Source: Pachyseris speciosa
Lineage: Eukaryota > Cnidaria > Anthozoa > Scleractinia > Pachyseridae
Assembly (NCBI GenBank): GCA_016490735.1
Contig: JAEMWC010000080.1
Location: 488,501-552,500, forward strand
Direction of reading: 5' to 3'
Length of the DNA stretch: 64,000 nt
A model generated the notes under the pieces. The model had not been told where the DNA came from. It searched no databases and was given only the letters and a program-made list of their open reading frames with translations. Position numbers and translations under genes: made by a program. Position 1 is the stretch's first letter. The number at the start of each line of letters is the position of its first letter. Of the stretch, positions 23,464 to 34,253 are shown one piece after another.

Positions 23464-24545
23464 TCAATATTTCAGTCTTTCGCCACTATTTCCTATTATG
23501 TCAGCCACGCGAGAACTCATAGACTGTATAGTTCTATCTATCAGTTGTTGTGAAATACCACTGATCGTTCTTTGTACCCTTTCACAAAACTGTTCATATG
23601 ATTCATGCGTTATGCCTCTTTCAAGCGCATCTTTCGCCAACTTCTTAGAGACAATGTGGAATACATTCTCTATATTGGATTCAAGTCTGGACTTCGCGGT
23701 GGAATTTTGAAAAGTTCACAATGGCAACGGGCCATAGCCTCACGGGCTGCCTCGCTGTTTTGTGAAGGATCACCGTCTTGCAGCCACAGTCGACTCAATC
23801 CTTTGCATGATCGCTCAAACATTGTGTTGAAATGCTGGTCAATAAAAGATGCGAAATTGTTTCCATCCAGTTTTTCGTATCTTTCACAAACAAGCACTCC
23901 TTTGCCGTGACTTATTGCTACCATGAACTTGGCCACTTTTCCTCCCGTTCCAGATTTACTGCCTTTGGCCAAGCACCCTTGTGTGAGGCCTTCAGATCTT
24001 TTTCTCCATACTCTCCCTTTGGGGGCGCGTGCTTGGTCCAGTGGATTAGTCTTGTACACGAATGAGACACCATCCAAGTGGAAGGCGAGGGAATCTGTCC
24101 AAACACTCGGGGAGTATTCTGCTTGCATTTTCCGGGCAAACTCCACTCTCTGGTCTTTGTCGGTCCGACTCATTAGCCCCTTTTTGCGTGCCTGAACGAA
24201 GAAGTAACCATTTCTATTTAGTAAACGCCTAACAGTTCGGTCGGTGACATGATGAATTCCTGTCCGCTCCATCAGACGCCGTGAGGAAAAGGAGCCCTCT
24301 TGGTCTCTCAATTCTACTAGACTTCGAAGAATTAATGCCTCTTGTTCTGGAGTGAGTTTTTTCTTCCTTCCACAAAACGTTCTACGGTTCTCTCGCACTT
24401 TGTCCTCTGTGCTTGCTATGCGTTGCACACTTGTTTTCAAAATTCTACATGGTAGAGCAATTTCTTCTAGCGTGAGAGGTGTTGAGCTTTTAAGCGCTCT
24501 TATTGTAGCCTTTGTTTCCTCGAGTATTCTTTTTGTCCCTGGCAT
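23464..24545 (-). pseudogene. Tc1-like transposase, unit 4 (frameshifted)
   Basis: The premature TAG lies at 23670-23672. This is the outermost unit; its upstream region ends 'cagtcttgata' directly against the right hairpin terminus at 24807. Confidence 0.88.
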
Positions 24546-24806
24546 GTTGAAAAATATTTTTCGGTAGCAACAATGTTCTTTATCACCTCCTCTGCTATTT
24601 CCGAAAGTCACATAACAATTCACCGTTATATATTCTCCATGTTGCCGAAAATATCCCGGGTGTAATGCCTTAACTTAGAGTGCACACCGTAAATAGATGA
24701 CGCGCGTGACTGCGTCAGAGACCTGTGTTTAATCGCGTTTAACGAGTTGACAGATGGCTATCTAATTACCCGCACCCATTGTTTCGTGACGTTCACAGTC
24801 TTGATA

Positions 24807-24955
24807 CAATCTTGGACACAATAAATGGAACATTTGAACCACCCCTCCCCCCATTTCAATGATGCCAAAATGGCGCGTTTTGCTCTTCGCGCGCCTTCAT
24901 CATTGCTTAGGGGGGGATGGGGGTTAATTAGTCCATTTTATTCCGTCCAAGATTG
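24807..24955. repeat. 149-bp hairpin terminus, array 1 right
   Basis: Same sequence and same orientation as 13359-13508, one base shorter in the C-run. The sequence beyond (AAGGAG) is not part of the LINE found left of the array. Confidence 0.85.
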
Positions 24956-25235
24956 AAGGAGAAGAAAAGGCGGGAATTTCGTCTTCTTATAATTCTTCTA
25001 TATGAAGTCAAGATACTGCGTATGAAAAAATTACTATCTCGATTAATGAAAGAAAATACTCTGGGGGTGGAGGTATTTGAAGTATTTGCAAGGTTCCTAA
25101 TGACAAACAAATTTAATTTAGACTCAGTGAGTTCGCTGTTTGAAGAGAAATTTTCAGAGAGATCAGGTCTAGTGAAGGATGTCAAAACAGCAAAGTCCAT
25201 TTTTCGAGAGTATGAAACAGCCACAACTACAAGGT
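24956..25235 (+). other. Possible truncated coding exon at array boundary
   Basis: A frame runs from the array edge through FRLLIILLYEVKILRMKK and FSERSGLVKDVKTAKSIF to a good donor context (ACAAG|GTACTG) near 25233. Codon use looks coding-like, but I recognise no domain. It could be a 5' exon of the SWIM/ULP1-like gene just downstream, cut by the array. Confidence 0.3.
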
Positions 25236-25370
25236 ACTGTTGCTTTAAGACAAGTTACCCCGGATTTTGCAATACAGGAGAGCGACTTTATATTTTAAGA
25301 CCTGGTGCCCAACTTGTCAAATTTAATTGTAATCTATTCGAACGTGCAAGTCTGGCGTTATGCCCCCCCC

Positions 25371-25762
25371 GGGGGGGGTACTTCCTATAATGGTCTATAC
25401 GGGGAGGCTCCGCCTGAAAGGTGTACGTTTTTCACGCTTCAGGTATACGAAAGGGTAGGGATTTCACTGGACGAAGTATATGAAAGGGTAGGGAAATCTG
25501 TCATTGAGGTATTTAGAAGGGCCTTTCATTAAAATATTTCGAACACACATACCTTATGACTGTACTGTTTTAATTTATTGAACTCTGCATGAGAATAACA
25601 AGAAGATTTCCTGTTTTAGGTATACGAAAGGGGTACAATTTGTCAATGGAAGGTATACGAAAGGGGTACTTTTTCCGTCAAAAATGGTAAAAAAAAAAAG
25701 GGTAAGGGGTTGGACCTCGGGGCGGAGCCTCCCCGTATTAAAATTGTTTGTACCCCCCCCCC
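25371..25762. mobile_element. MITE with GGGGGGTAC termini and internal tandem motif
   Basis: The ends GGGGGGTAC...ATACGGGGAGGCTCCGCC and GGCGGAGCCTCCCCGTAT...GTACCCCCC are inverted. The interior repeats 'ggtatacgaaaggg-ta' four to five times (about 25442, 25480, 25620, 25650). No coding capacity. Confidence 0.75.
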
Positions 25763-26150
25763 AACCCCCTCCCCCGGGCGTTAAGACAATCGTGGCTTCT
25801 AGCGAGGTGATGTAAATTGCTGGATCCTCAAAATCATAGCAAAGGGAATTTACTATGTCAAGTAAGAAAATCACACATTACTACCGAGTTCGCCGAGCAA
25901 AGAGCACAAGTAAATTGAAATAGAAAGCTATCATATTTGCAATAAAATAGTGGTGAAAGAAATTAGGGTGTAGGGGTGAGTATTAGATTACTGGGAGGTA
26001 GAAAGTAAATTAGAAAACAGTGAAAGTTTTGAGTTGGTTATCGTTCTGGATTTCCCTCTAGTATTAAGTGTTAATTAAAACGAACTAGGGCAAGGCTTCA
26101 TTTGAACATTTCTGATTTTTCTCATTTTCTGTTTTCTTTATCTTTATACA
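25763..26150. other. No gene seen; probable intron or flank
   Basis: It lies between the MITE and a good acceptor (ctttatacag) at 26150. No motif was recognised. Confidence 0.3.
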
Positions 26151-26390
26151 GACATGAAAACGCAGAAACACAAACTATTGTGGGAGGACAAGACTCTGAC
26201 TTTTGACCACATCCCATTTAGTTGTGGTCAATCACAAGGTGTATGACTGCCAACATGGTGTGGACAGACACCTGAGTGAAAAAAAGAGAAAACAAGCGAT
26301 GAGTTTTCTTTTTACTTATTTCCCAGCGTTCTCCTTTTTGGAAAATATATTCCTATGCTAGAATGTAGTTGACTCTTTCCTTGCTTGCAG

Positions 26391-26868
26391 GTTCGTGGAA
26401 TCAAACACAAAGCTGCAAGCAACCTTTCGCCGCTACAATGCGAACATCCCTTGCTATCCAAGGAAGAGGCCGCACCACATTATAAAGCACTGTCTGGAGA
26501 AACTTTCTCTTGCAGAGTCAATCCCTAGTAGTCATGTCGATGTCATCGATATAACTCAAGGCGTATTTTTTGTTAGAAGTCAGAGTTCCGTTGAAGACAA
26601 AGACAGCTACAGGGTGCAGTTTGGATCCAACCAGCCATGTCAGTGTGAGTGCTACGGCTGGGAGAGGCAACGGTTACCATGCAAGCACTTCTTCGCCGTG
26701 TTTACTCACTTTCCGTCGTGGTCATTTGACAAACTGCCGTATAAAGAGTCTCCTTCCTTCACCCTTGACGAAGAATTGTTTGTACCTAACGATGAAGAGG
26801 AAAGCATCTGCAGTGAAGGTGCCAAGCCTGAAATGAAGACTTACTCCAGAGGTGGCCCATGGAAATGA
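26391..26868 (+). CDS. SWIM zinc-finger exon
   Basis: Intact frame of about 158 codons from the 26390 acceptor. Cys-x-Cys at PCQCEC and Cys-x-His at PCKHFF define the SWIM finger. The region before it (RRYNANIPCYPRKRPHHIIK, AESIPSSHVDVIDI) is conserved in cnidarian SWIM proteins by recollection. In plants and animals SWIM fingers of MULE transposases bind DNA or partners. Confidence 0.7.
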
Positions 26869-27606
26869 AGAAGCACAATTCAAGGATCTTCCTCGCAAAG
26901 CTACACGCCCGCGAACCAGTGCTGCCAAATGTCGCGATCTATTGGGGCACATTAAAAATATGACATTCATAGTGGAGGGATTGGAAAATGGAGAAATCCT
27001 GGAAAACTTAATGGGAAACCTTGAAGAAACCTCCAATCTTCTGTTAAAGGCCGCCCCGAAAGAAAACGGTGTCATTCTTGAAGCTCCAAAGGCAACTTGA
27101 AGTGCTGGTGAAAAGAAGAAACCGAAGAAAAAAGAAAAGACCCTGTCGTATAAAACCTTGCCTGTCCCACCCAAGAAAAATCCTTACACAGGCCGTGTCG
27201 GAGAGAAGTCGAACCTGTTGAAAAGATGTCACAACATCACCTTGCGCGATATTGAAGGTGGGTCATCCTAAAAGTCTAAGCTGAGCAAGAATGTGACAAA
27301 GCAAAGAGAAAAACTCCAAGATGGCGGTGGTCATAACCAGCAAAGTTTGCAAATGAAAGTCGGTGAGGAAGATGGCGGTAACACTAAGCAAGACTCGGCC
27401 AAGCAAACTGTTAACGATGAAGAAGAAGCATCAAGAGACCAAGACGCGTGTACAAGCTCGAATTCGCAATCGGACAGTGAAGTAAAGCTCGTTGCGCAGG
27501 TGAATGGCCAAGCCCCACAACTGAAAGAGTCACTTTGTACTGACAGAAGGAGATGTGAAAGTTATACAGAATCACGGGGAGTGGCTTACTGAACACATAA
27601 TCGGAG

Positions 27607-29752
27607 CAACCTCGTTCCCAGGGTCTCTCCTCTTCCCGCCCCCTGGAGCGAGAGAGAAGAAACCCTGGTTGGGTCTGGTCACGTGTGTCTGAGACAATTG
27701 AAGACGTTAGGGAGGGGTCCTTATATCTCAATATTTTGTCGCCGTTCCTTTTGCGAGACTTTCATGTTCTCTACTCGCTGACAATTTTATGGAGTGTGCC
27801 GATCGACTGGGTCTGGGAAAGTCATCGGTTTCAAAACAACTCTCATCCGTTGGAACTAAAAAGTTTATTTCTCTGATATTCAAAAAGTTTTCGATCACCA
27901 TCGCTGGTTTAGTATCAAAAGGCGAGCATGGAGTGATGCGAAACGCAACCGCAAGTTAGTGTTTTATCTGGTAAGAATAGCGTGTTCACGACCCGGCTGA
28001 GACGACATATGAGAAAGATATAAGAATCCTAATTTGCCCATGAACTCTTCATGGTTGCTGTGTAAAAGTTTCCCTTTTAATTGCTAACACTTTGGTTTTG
28101 ACGCATCCGAATTCATGCTGTAACAAATCAACGTGGTGTGGCACATATGAGAAGAATGATAATCGTTTCCTGTGAAAAGCGCCTTCGATGATTTTCACGG
28201 CCAAAGATTTTGGATCTTCGACAGCCTCTGAAAAATATAACTCATTTATTTCTTCTTCTTTCCGAGCCGCTGCACTTCGAGCAAAATATAAATTTCGAAC
28301 AAACTTCAGCTGACAAAATGCTCGTTGCGTTTACCACTGTTTTGTTTCCTAGTATGCATAATTTTGGCGTCTGTGGTGCTGCGTAGGTGAAGTTTGGCTT
28401 ACCAACGGAGAATTGATTATTTGGCCGTCTTTTGGCCGATTTAGCTTCGTGTATGTTTTCAGCGGGCTAACATGATGATTCAGAGGATGTTTTTAGTGCT
28501 TTGTATTTTAGTTATTTTGACCTCAAAGATCATTTCTGGGTTATCAACGCCTGTTTGTTGGAACCCGTGTTGTTTCTGTTTAGCGACTGTGGTTCTTCAC
28601 GTCCTTCGAGGCGTTTGGTTTGGCTCATTTCAGTTCGTCCGTTGACCGTACAGCCAGTCTTGTTATCTTAAGTTTGTAGGGATTGCGTTTTAGCCGTGTG
28701 ATTATCTTGCAATATTTATATTGCCGGGCCCGGCAGTAAGATGTTCAGTGTTCCTATCACCAGGGGCACCCAACGACAAGTTTCGGTAGATACCTGTTCG
28801 GTGGAGGGTAGTTGGCCTTGGGTTTTCGGCGTGGATTCAAGAGTGCACTCGGATTTTCGTAACTAAAACGTGGCCTAAAAAATTCGCAATTGGGAAATTG
28901 TAGCCCCTAAGGTTTTCGGAAAGGTCGTGATTGCTGTTTTTGGCACTCAAAAACGTCAGCCAGCATTTTCGGAAAGAAAAATAGAAAGTTCGTGGGAAGT
29001 TCATTTCAGCTTGCATTTTCTCAAAGGAAGATTTTGTTCCCTAACATTTTCGGCCAATTAAAATTTCAGCTAGGGAATCCGAAAAGATGAACTTCTTCTA
29101 GCTTATGAAAACATCACTTTAAACTGACTTCAAAAACCATAACGTACTTAAAAATGCCTTTCTGCAGCTTTTGGTTGATTTGGCTCGTTGGGTGCCCCTG
29201 CTATCACGGCTATCTGTCTTTCGATCCTTTCTTTAGCACTGTAGCTTCTAAAAGAGCTACGCAGCAGAAATTGATCACTTAGCTTTGGTTACGACTGTGT
29301 TTTTGTCTGTGATCGTTTCGCTCCGCTCTGTAACTGCGGTTCTTAGTAGTTTCCTCCTTTTGTTAATGCCAGTTTATTGGCTGCGTTTTGAGTACGCCAT
29401 GAAATGACAGGTAAGACCATGGTTTCGATCCTCCCTTGTGGATCTCGTCAGTTGCCGGGAATGGCTTGATTAGAGTTACTCTTTAGGCAACGTCGTTCTT
29501 TTATCAGGATTTATCCCACTTGACATGGTCCATGCTTTGCGGATAACAGTGCTCACACACTTCGATGGCTTTCCGTACATTTCCGTTCTCCCCTAGGCTC
29601 AGCAGAGACAACTTTCACACTAATCCGCCCCTCCCTCGACTTGTTTATTTGTAATCTCCTAGATTCTGGGAGACACGTGACCAGACCCAACCAGGGTCTC
29701 TTCTCTCTCGCTCCAGGGGGCGGGAAGAGGAGAGACCCTGGGAACGAGGTTG
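27607..29752. mobile_element. MULE-like non-autonomous element with 9-bp TSD
   Basis: The terminal inverted repeats are about 82 bp, starting CAACCTCGTTCCCAGGG, and almost identical. The flanks carry the 9-bp direct repeat TAATCGGAG (27598-27606 and 29753-29761). TIR length and a 9-bp TSD fit Mutator-like elements. No transposase inside; a second MITE is nested at 28761-29200. The insertion separates the linker and protease parts of the SWIM/ULP1-like gene. Confidence 0.9.
28761..29200. mobile_element. MITE with CAGGGGCACCCAACGA ends, copy 1
   Basis: Inverted ends CAGGGGCACCCAACGA / TCGTTGGGTGCCCCTG are flanked by a 7-bp direct repeat CTATCAC (28754-28760 and 29201-29207). The interior is rich in 'attttcgg' phrases. 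A second copy in reverse orientation lies at 45780-46226. Confidence 0.85.
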
Positions 29753-29780
29753 TAATCGGAGCTGCCAACATTTTCCTGGT

Positions 29781-30464
29781 GTGGGTGGCATGGAAAACAC
29801 AACGCTGGGACCAGCTGATAACGTTTCAGTACAGAAGGGAGAGTTCGCTCAAATCCTCCACACTGGAAGTAGTCATTGGGTGTTGGCTATCAATATCGGC
29901 TGCTCAAATCCTTCAGAAGTCTACATTTATGACAGCTTATTTCGCGGCAGGGTGCAGATGAAACTTAAGAGACAAATAGCAGCCTCAATTTATGAAGAGG
30001 GGAAGAGCTTTAAGATTATCGTCCCCAGGGTGCAGCAACAGAACAATCACGATGACTGGGGGATGTTTGCCATTGCATTTTTGGTTTCGTTGCTCAGTGG
30101 CCTCAATCCGTCTGATCTTACATTTGACAGTGCAGTGATGAGAGAACATCTGCTCGTGAGCCTAAAGGATAAATTTTTTTACCCCTTTCCCCTCACTAAA
30201 GTGCAAGGAAAGCGAAAAAAAAAGCTTCCGTTTGTTCAAGACGTCCGTGTAATCTGTGAATGCTGGATGCCATGGGAGAATTCCGACAGAAAGTCTCCGT
30301 CTCTCTGGTGTGCTGAATGGGATTCATGCAAAGAGTGGTACCATAGGAAATGTTTACCTTCGATTCCTCACATGATCTTCAATGGGTCAGATGCCACTTG
30401 GTGGTGTCCAAAGTGCCAGAGGGCTCTCAAGAAAGACAAAAGTGCTGGCCTGTTGCTTTCATAG
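29781..30464 (+). CDS. ULP1-like protease (inactive) plus PHD finger segment
   Basis: Open frame of 227 residues. The His-Trp of GSSHWVLAI and Asp of YIYDSLF mark two catalytic positions of C48-type cysteine proteases. The usual Gln...Asp-Cys-Gly becomes QQQNNHDDWGMFAIAF, so Cys is Trp and proteolysis is not expected. A Cys/His-rich finger (CECW, WCAEWDSCKEWYH, WCPKC) closes the protein. The first codons are probably out of frame with the upstream linker. Confidence 0.65.
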   Translation: MGGMENTTLGPADNVSVQKGEFAQILHTGSSHWVLAINIGCSNPSEVYIYDSLFRGRVQMKLKRQIAASIYEEGKSFKIIVPRVQQQNNHDDWGMFAIAFLVSLLSGLNPSDLTFDSAVMREHLLVSLKDKFFYPFPLTKVQGKRKKKLPFVQDVRVICECWMPWENSDRKSPSLWCAEWDSCKEWYHRKCLPSIPHMIFNGSDATWWCPKCQRALKKDKSAGLLLS

Positions 30465-31054
30465 GAAACTCTTTCAGAGGAACTATTTCTGATGATCACC
30501 TTTCATAAACTTTGTCTTTTCATTTATTTATAATAATCGAATTTACTAGCTCAGTTCAGTCTATTATTTTTTGCTCTATTTCTAAACATTTCTACATTAA
30601 AGTATTTATTTTATTTTATTTAATAGTAATTTCCATTTAGTGAAAAATAAAAAAAAAAAGGCACTAAACGAGGGACTAACGTACGGACTCGAAGTCCCAG
30701 CGAGGTCAGCCCCCAAGTACATTACAAGTGTAGGGAGATAAGTCAGCAAACTAAATTACACAAGTGATGACTTGCTTTTAATGCAAGTTCATGATTTAGT
30801 CTCACGTTGATCGTAATCAGTTTTAACCGAAGTGGTTACCATGTATAAAGAAAGATTTTATTGTTACTGTTGATACTTAAGAAAGTTGTTTTAGTCAGCT
30901 TCGTAGTATGGTATGTTGGATAACATTGCTTTTGCAGTGCTATAGGGTCTTTAAACTATCGCCCATTCTCTTTTCGTCATAAACAATGAAGTGCGAAAAA
31001 TAAAGGGAAGGAGTTGCTCCTGGAAAAACCGAGACATGGCACTGAGATAACCTA
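30465..31054. other. No gene recognised
   Basis: 3' flank of the PHD segment, with an A-run at 30649-30659 that could mark the end of an insertion. Nothing else is supported. Confidence 0.3.
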
Positions 31055-31850
31055 GAAGTTAGGCACATCCCTGTCAAACATCTGGAGGTAGGTAGGTAGC
31101 GTTGTTCCAGTAAAACACATTTCCAAATTGAAGATCCAAATTCGTACGATACTGCATTTCGCCAAAATTAGAAGATGTATAAAGTCGATATCCCACTTTG
31201 AGGGCAAAACAGATCAATTATCTTACTGTAGATAGTAAACTAGTCTGTCGAGCTCTACAGACTAATTTACTACCTACCGGAATATAGGGAAGGGTGCGCG
31301 ATACGCGCCTTCCGTCCCGACATCCTTCCCTCCCCCCACAAATAAAGCAAAATTAAACAAAAGTATAATAGTGTCACTAGCCAGTCTTTGTTCTTCCAAT
31401 CATTGACCGAACTTCTTTGTGATGAGCAATACCAAGGGACTAATCACAAAATTATATCAGGCGGGGACTTGAATATCACTTTCGACCCTGATCTAGACTG
31501 TTCGGGTGGAAAACCAGTGCTAAAAGAATCAGTGAGGTTTGTAGACGACATTTTGTTAAATAATGATTTAGTAGACATTTGGAGAATCCATAATCCCGAT
31601 ACTAAAAAGTTTACTTGGAGGCAAAAAAGCCCAATAATTCAAAGGCGATTAGACTACTGGCTTATAAGCGATTTGCCACAAGACGATGTAGCTAATGTAG
31701 ACATTGTGACAGCAATCAAACGGACCATTCCGCGATAACCCTTGAAATTAACAGCTTAAAGATCAACAGTGTGGTCCCTCTTTCTGGAAGTTCAATAACA
31801 GCCTATTAGAAGACCCTCTGTATGCTCAGTGCTTACGTGATGGTTTCCCA
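31055..31850 (+). repeat. First copy of a 796-bp tandem duplication inside an L1-like LINE
   Basis: Nearly identical to 31851-32648. The visible differences I found are one-base losses in A-runs (atcaaacgg against atcaaaacgg; cttaaagatc against cttaaaagatc), which end the endonuclease frame early in this copy. It includes a small hairpin (gtaaactagtctgt / acagactaatttac) that recurs in the second copy. Confidence 0.9.
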
Positions 31851-34250
31851 GAAGTTAGGCACATCCCTGTCAAACATCTGGAGGTAGGTAGGTAGCGTTG
31901 TTCCAGTAAAACACATTTCCAAATTGAAGATCCAAATTCGTACGATACTGCATTTCGCCAAAATTAGAAGATGTATAAAGTCGATATCCCACTTTGAGGG
32001 CAAAACAGATCAATTATCTTACTGTAGATAGTAAACTAGTCTGTCGAGCTCTACAGACTAATTTACTACCTACCGGAATATAGGGAAGGGTGCGCGATAC
32101 GCGCCTTCCGTCCCGACATCCTTCCCTCCCCCCACAAATAAAGCAAAATTAAACAAAAGTATAATAGTGTCACTAGCCAGTCTTTGTTCTTCCAATCATT
32201 GACCGAACTTCTTTGTGATGAGCAATACCAAGGGACTAATCACAAAATTATATCAGGCGGGGACTTGAATATCACTTTCGACCCTGATCTAGACTGTTCG
32301 GGTGGAAAACCAGTGCTAAAAGAATCAGTGAGGTTTGTAGACGACATTTTGTTAAATAATGATTTAGTAGACATTTGGAGAATCCATAATCCCGATACTA
32401 AAAAGTTTACTTGGAGGCAAAAAAGCCCAATAATTCAAAGGCGATTAGACTACTGGCTTATAAGCGATTTGCCACAAGACGATGTAGCTAATGTAGACAT
32501 TGTGACAGCAATCAAAACGGACCATTCCGCGATAACCCTTGAAATTAACAGCTTAAAAGATCAACAGTGTGGTCCCTCTTTCTGGAAGTTCAATAACAGC
32601 CTATTAGAAGACCCTCTGTATGCTCAGTGCTTACGTGATGGTTTCCCAAAGCGGCTTGACGAAATTAATTATTGTGATGATTTGAGAGTTAAATGGGATT
32701 GGATGAAATATAGAATTCGTGAGGAAAGTATATTTTACAGTAAATCAAAAGCTAAGGAAAGGAGAAAGAAAATGCAAGATATTGAAAGAAAACTTAAGTT
32801 TTGTGAGGGAGAAAATAGCGAAACGCCTACGCAGGAAAACTTAGCAAATCTTGAATCGGCTAAAGTGGAAATAGAATCCTTCGGTTTCGGAGCATTATTC
32901 TTAGCATGGATTAGAACATTTTATAAGAACCATGTAACCAGCTGTGTTGCTAATAACGGCTTTTTCACTCCTTCATTCAAACTCAAACGAGGTGTTCGAC
33001 AAGGCAATCCACTATCTCCTTCACTTTTTATCATAGTACTTGAATTACTGGCGATATCATACGAAACAATGGCCAAATTAAAGGTATCATGGTGGACGGG
33101 AATGAAATTAAATTAGTTGCTTTTGGGGATGACATGACATCTTTTGTCTGTGACAAATCATCCCATAGCGCCCTTTTTGACACCCTAGAGTTCAGTTCGG
33201 TGCATACTCTGGATTAAAGATTAACCAAGACAAAACAGAAATCCTCCTACTCGGAAATGCGAACATCAGCAGTTCAGAATTGGGGGTGAATGAAATAAGC
33301 AAAGTTATAAAAATTTTAGGGATCATTTTTACAAAAAACTACTCGCTCTTTTACAAGCTTAATTTCGAATCAATTGAGAAATCTTTGAAAGCCATACAAG
33401 TCATTAAATCGTTTGCTATTCCCAAGATTTTATATAAAGTTACCCTTATCTCGAGAAATAAACAGTTCATAAAGAAAATTAACACCTTATTACATTCTTT
33501 CCTATGGAAAGGAAAGGACAAAGTAAAGCGCACAGCATTGATTAACTCTATTGATAAAAGAGGTTTAAAAATGCCCGATATTGAGTCAATGATCTCGGCT
33601 CAAAGAATAATTTGCATCAAGAGGTACCTATGTCATGAGCCAGCTACATGGAATTTCTTCTTAGATTTCTACCTTAAAAAAGTCGGGGGAAAATTCCTGT
33701 TTTATTGTAATTTCAGCTATCCTCGGCTTCCTATAGCACTCCCAGAGTTTTACAAAGAGTGTTTAGTGGCATGGACCTCTCTCAGCCAGGATAACCCCCT
33801 CTTAAAATAATAAAATACTGCCTTACGAAACTACCTTGAACACAAAGCTAAGGGAATTCCAACACAAAATATTAAACAGAATATTGTATACAAACAACAT
33901 GTTGTTTAAGTTTAAAATAGTCGAATCTCCTCTGTGTGATTTTTGCGGAAATGAGATAGAGACTTTAGAACACCTCTTCTTCTATTGTGTTAAAGTACGT
34001 TGTTTTTGAGGCGAATTGAAAGAATTGCTTAACTCGATGAAAATAACTGTTACATGTAATTCTTTCGAAATTAAAGACATTCTATTCGGAATTTTAGTCT
34101 CATCACACGGAGGTGTCCTACTTAACTATATTATCCTTGAAAGTAAATTTTTCATATATCCTAAGTCAGTAAAACTAGTAGGGGAAAATCTAAAAACTTT
34201 TCACAATAAAAATAAAACTGCTGCTGGTAAACAAATTCTGTGTCGCTTGG
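31851..34250 (+). pseudogene. L1-like LINE, endonuclease to C-terminal zinc knuckle, internally deleted
   Basis: The 310-codon frame 32184-33116 starts in the endonuclease domain (ISGGDLNITFDPDLDC, QRRLDYWLIS, TDHSAITLEI). It then jumps from a pre-RT helix (NLESAKVEIESF) straight to RT motif B (FKLKRGVRQGNPLSPSLF), so the RT fingers and the first catalytic Asp are missing. The next frames carry FGDDM (weak YADD equivalent, 33123-33137), KGKDKVKRTALIN (33280-33810), a zf-RVT motif (CDFCG...ETLEHLFFYC, about 33940-33995) and a C-terminal LNYIILESKFFIYP block ending near 34230. Several frameshifts occur. It cannot be autonomous. Confidence 0.8.
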
Positions 34251-34253
34251 ATT

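Larger units (their letters stand above)
13359..24955 (-). mobile_element. Array 1: hairpin terminus, four tandem Tc1-like units, hairpin terminus
   Basis: The order is terminus 13359-13508, units 13509-16329, 16330-19155, 19156-21980 and 21981-24806, then terminus 24807-24955. Units are 2825-2826 bp and nearly identical, head to tail, with no terminus between them (junction 'cttgatac|tgtccgag'). Each unit has a TATA box, transposase and AATAAA on the minus strand, plus a remnant plus-strand frame. The two termini are in direct orientation, but each is an imperfect palindrome with CAATCTTGGAC / GTCCAAGATTG ends. The left flank ends in TA inside a LINE RT frame; the right flank starts AAGGAG. 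Confidence 0.9.
26151..30464 (+). pseudogene. SWIM / ULP1-like protease / PHD gene, split by a MULE-like insertion
   Basis: Parts in order: a segment from acceptor 26150 encoding KTQKHKLLWEDKTLTFDHIP; after acceptor ttgcttgcag (26390), an exon with the SWIM zinc finger (PCQCECYGWERQRLPCKHFF; CxC...CxH); an acidic, low-complexity linker to about 27590; then, past an inserted element, a C48/ULP1-like fold (GSSHWVLAINIG, YIYDSLF) and a C-terminal PHD-like finger (ICECW...WCAEWDSCKEWYH...WWCPKC). SWIM plus ULP1-like domains recur in Mutator-related transposase proteins (family knowledge), so this is likely transposon-derived. The frame breaks several times in the linker (near 26868, 27100 and 27590) and once more near 29780. 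The protease Cys is replaced by Trp. TIRs for this gene itself were not found. Confidence 0.6.

Noticed and set aside
26722..27174. 150-codon minus-strand frame
   Set aside because: It is antisense to the SWIM exon and linker, with no recognised domain.
26151..30464. TIRs for the SWIM/ULP1-like gene that would make it an intact MULE
   Set aside because: I found no matching inverted ends or TSD around it. The only TIR pair belongs to the element inserted within it.
31388..31738. Separate endonuclease-like gene
   Set aside because: It is the first copy of a tandem duplication of the LINE segment, cut short by a lost base in an A-run.
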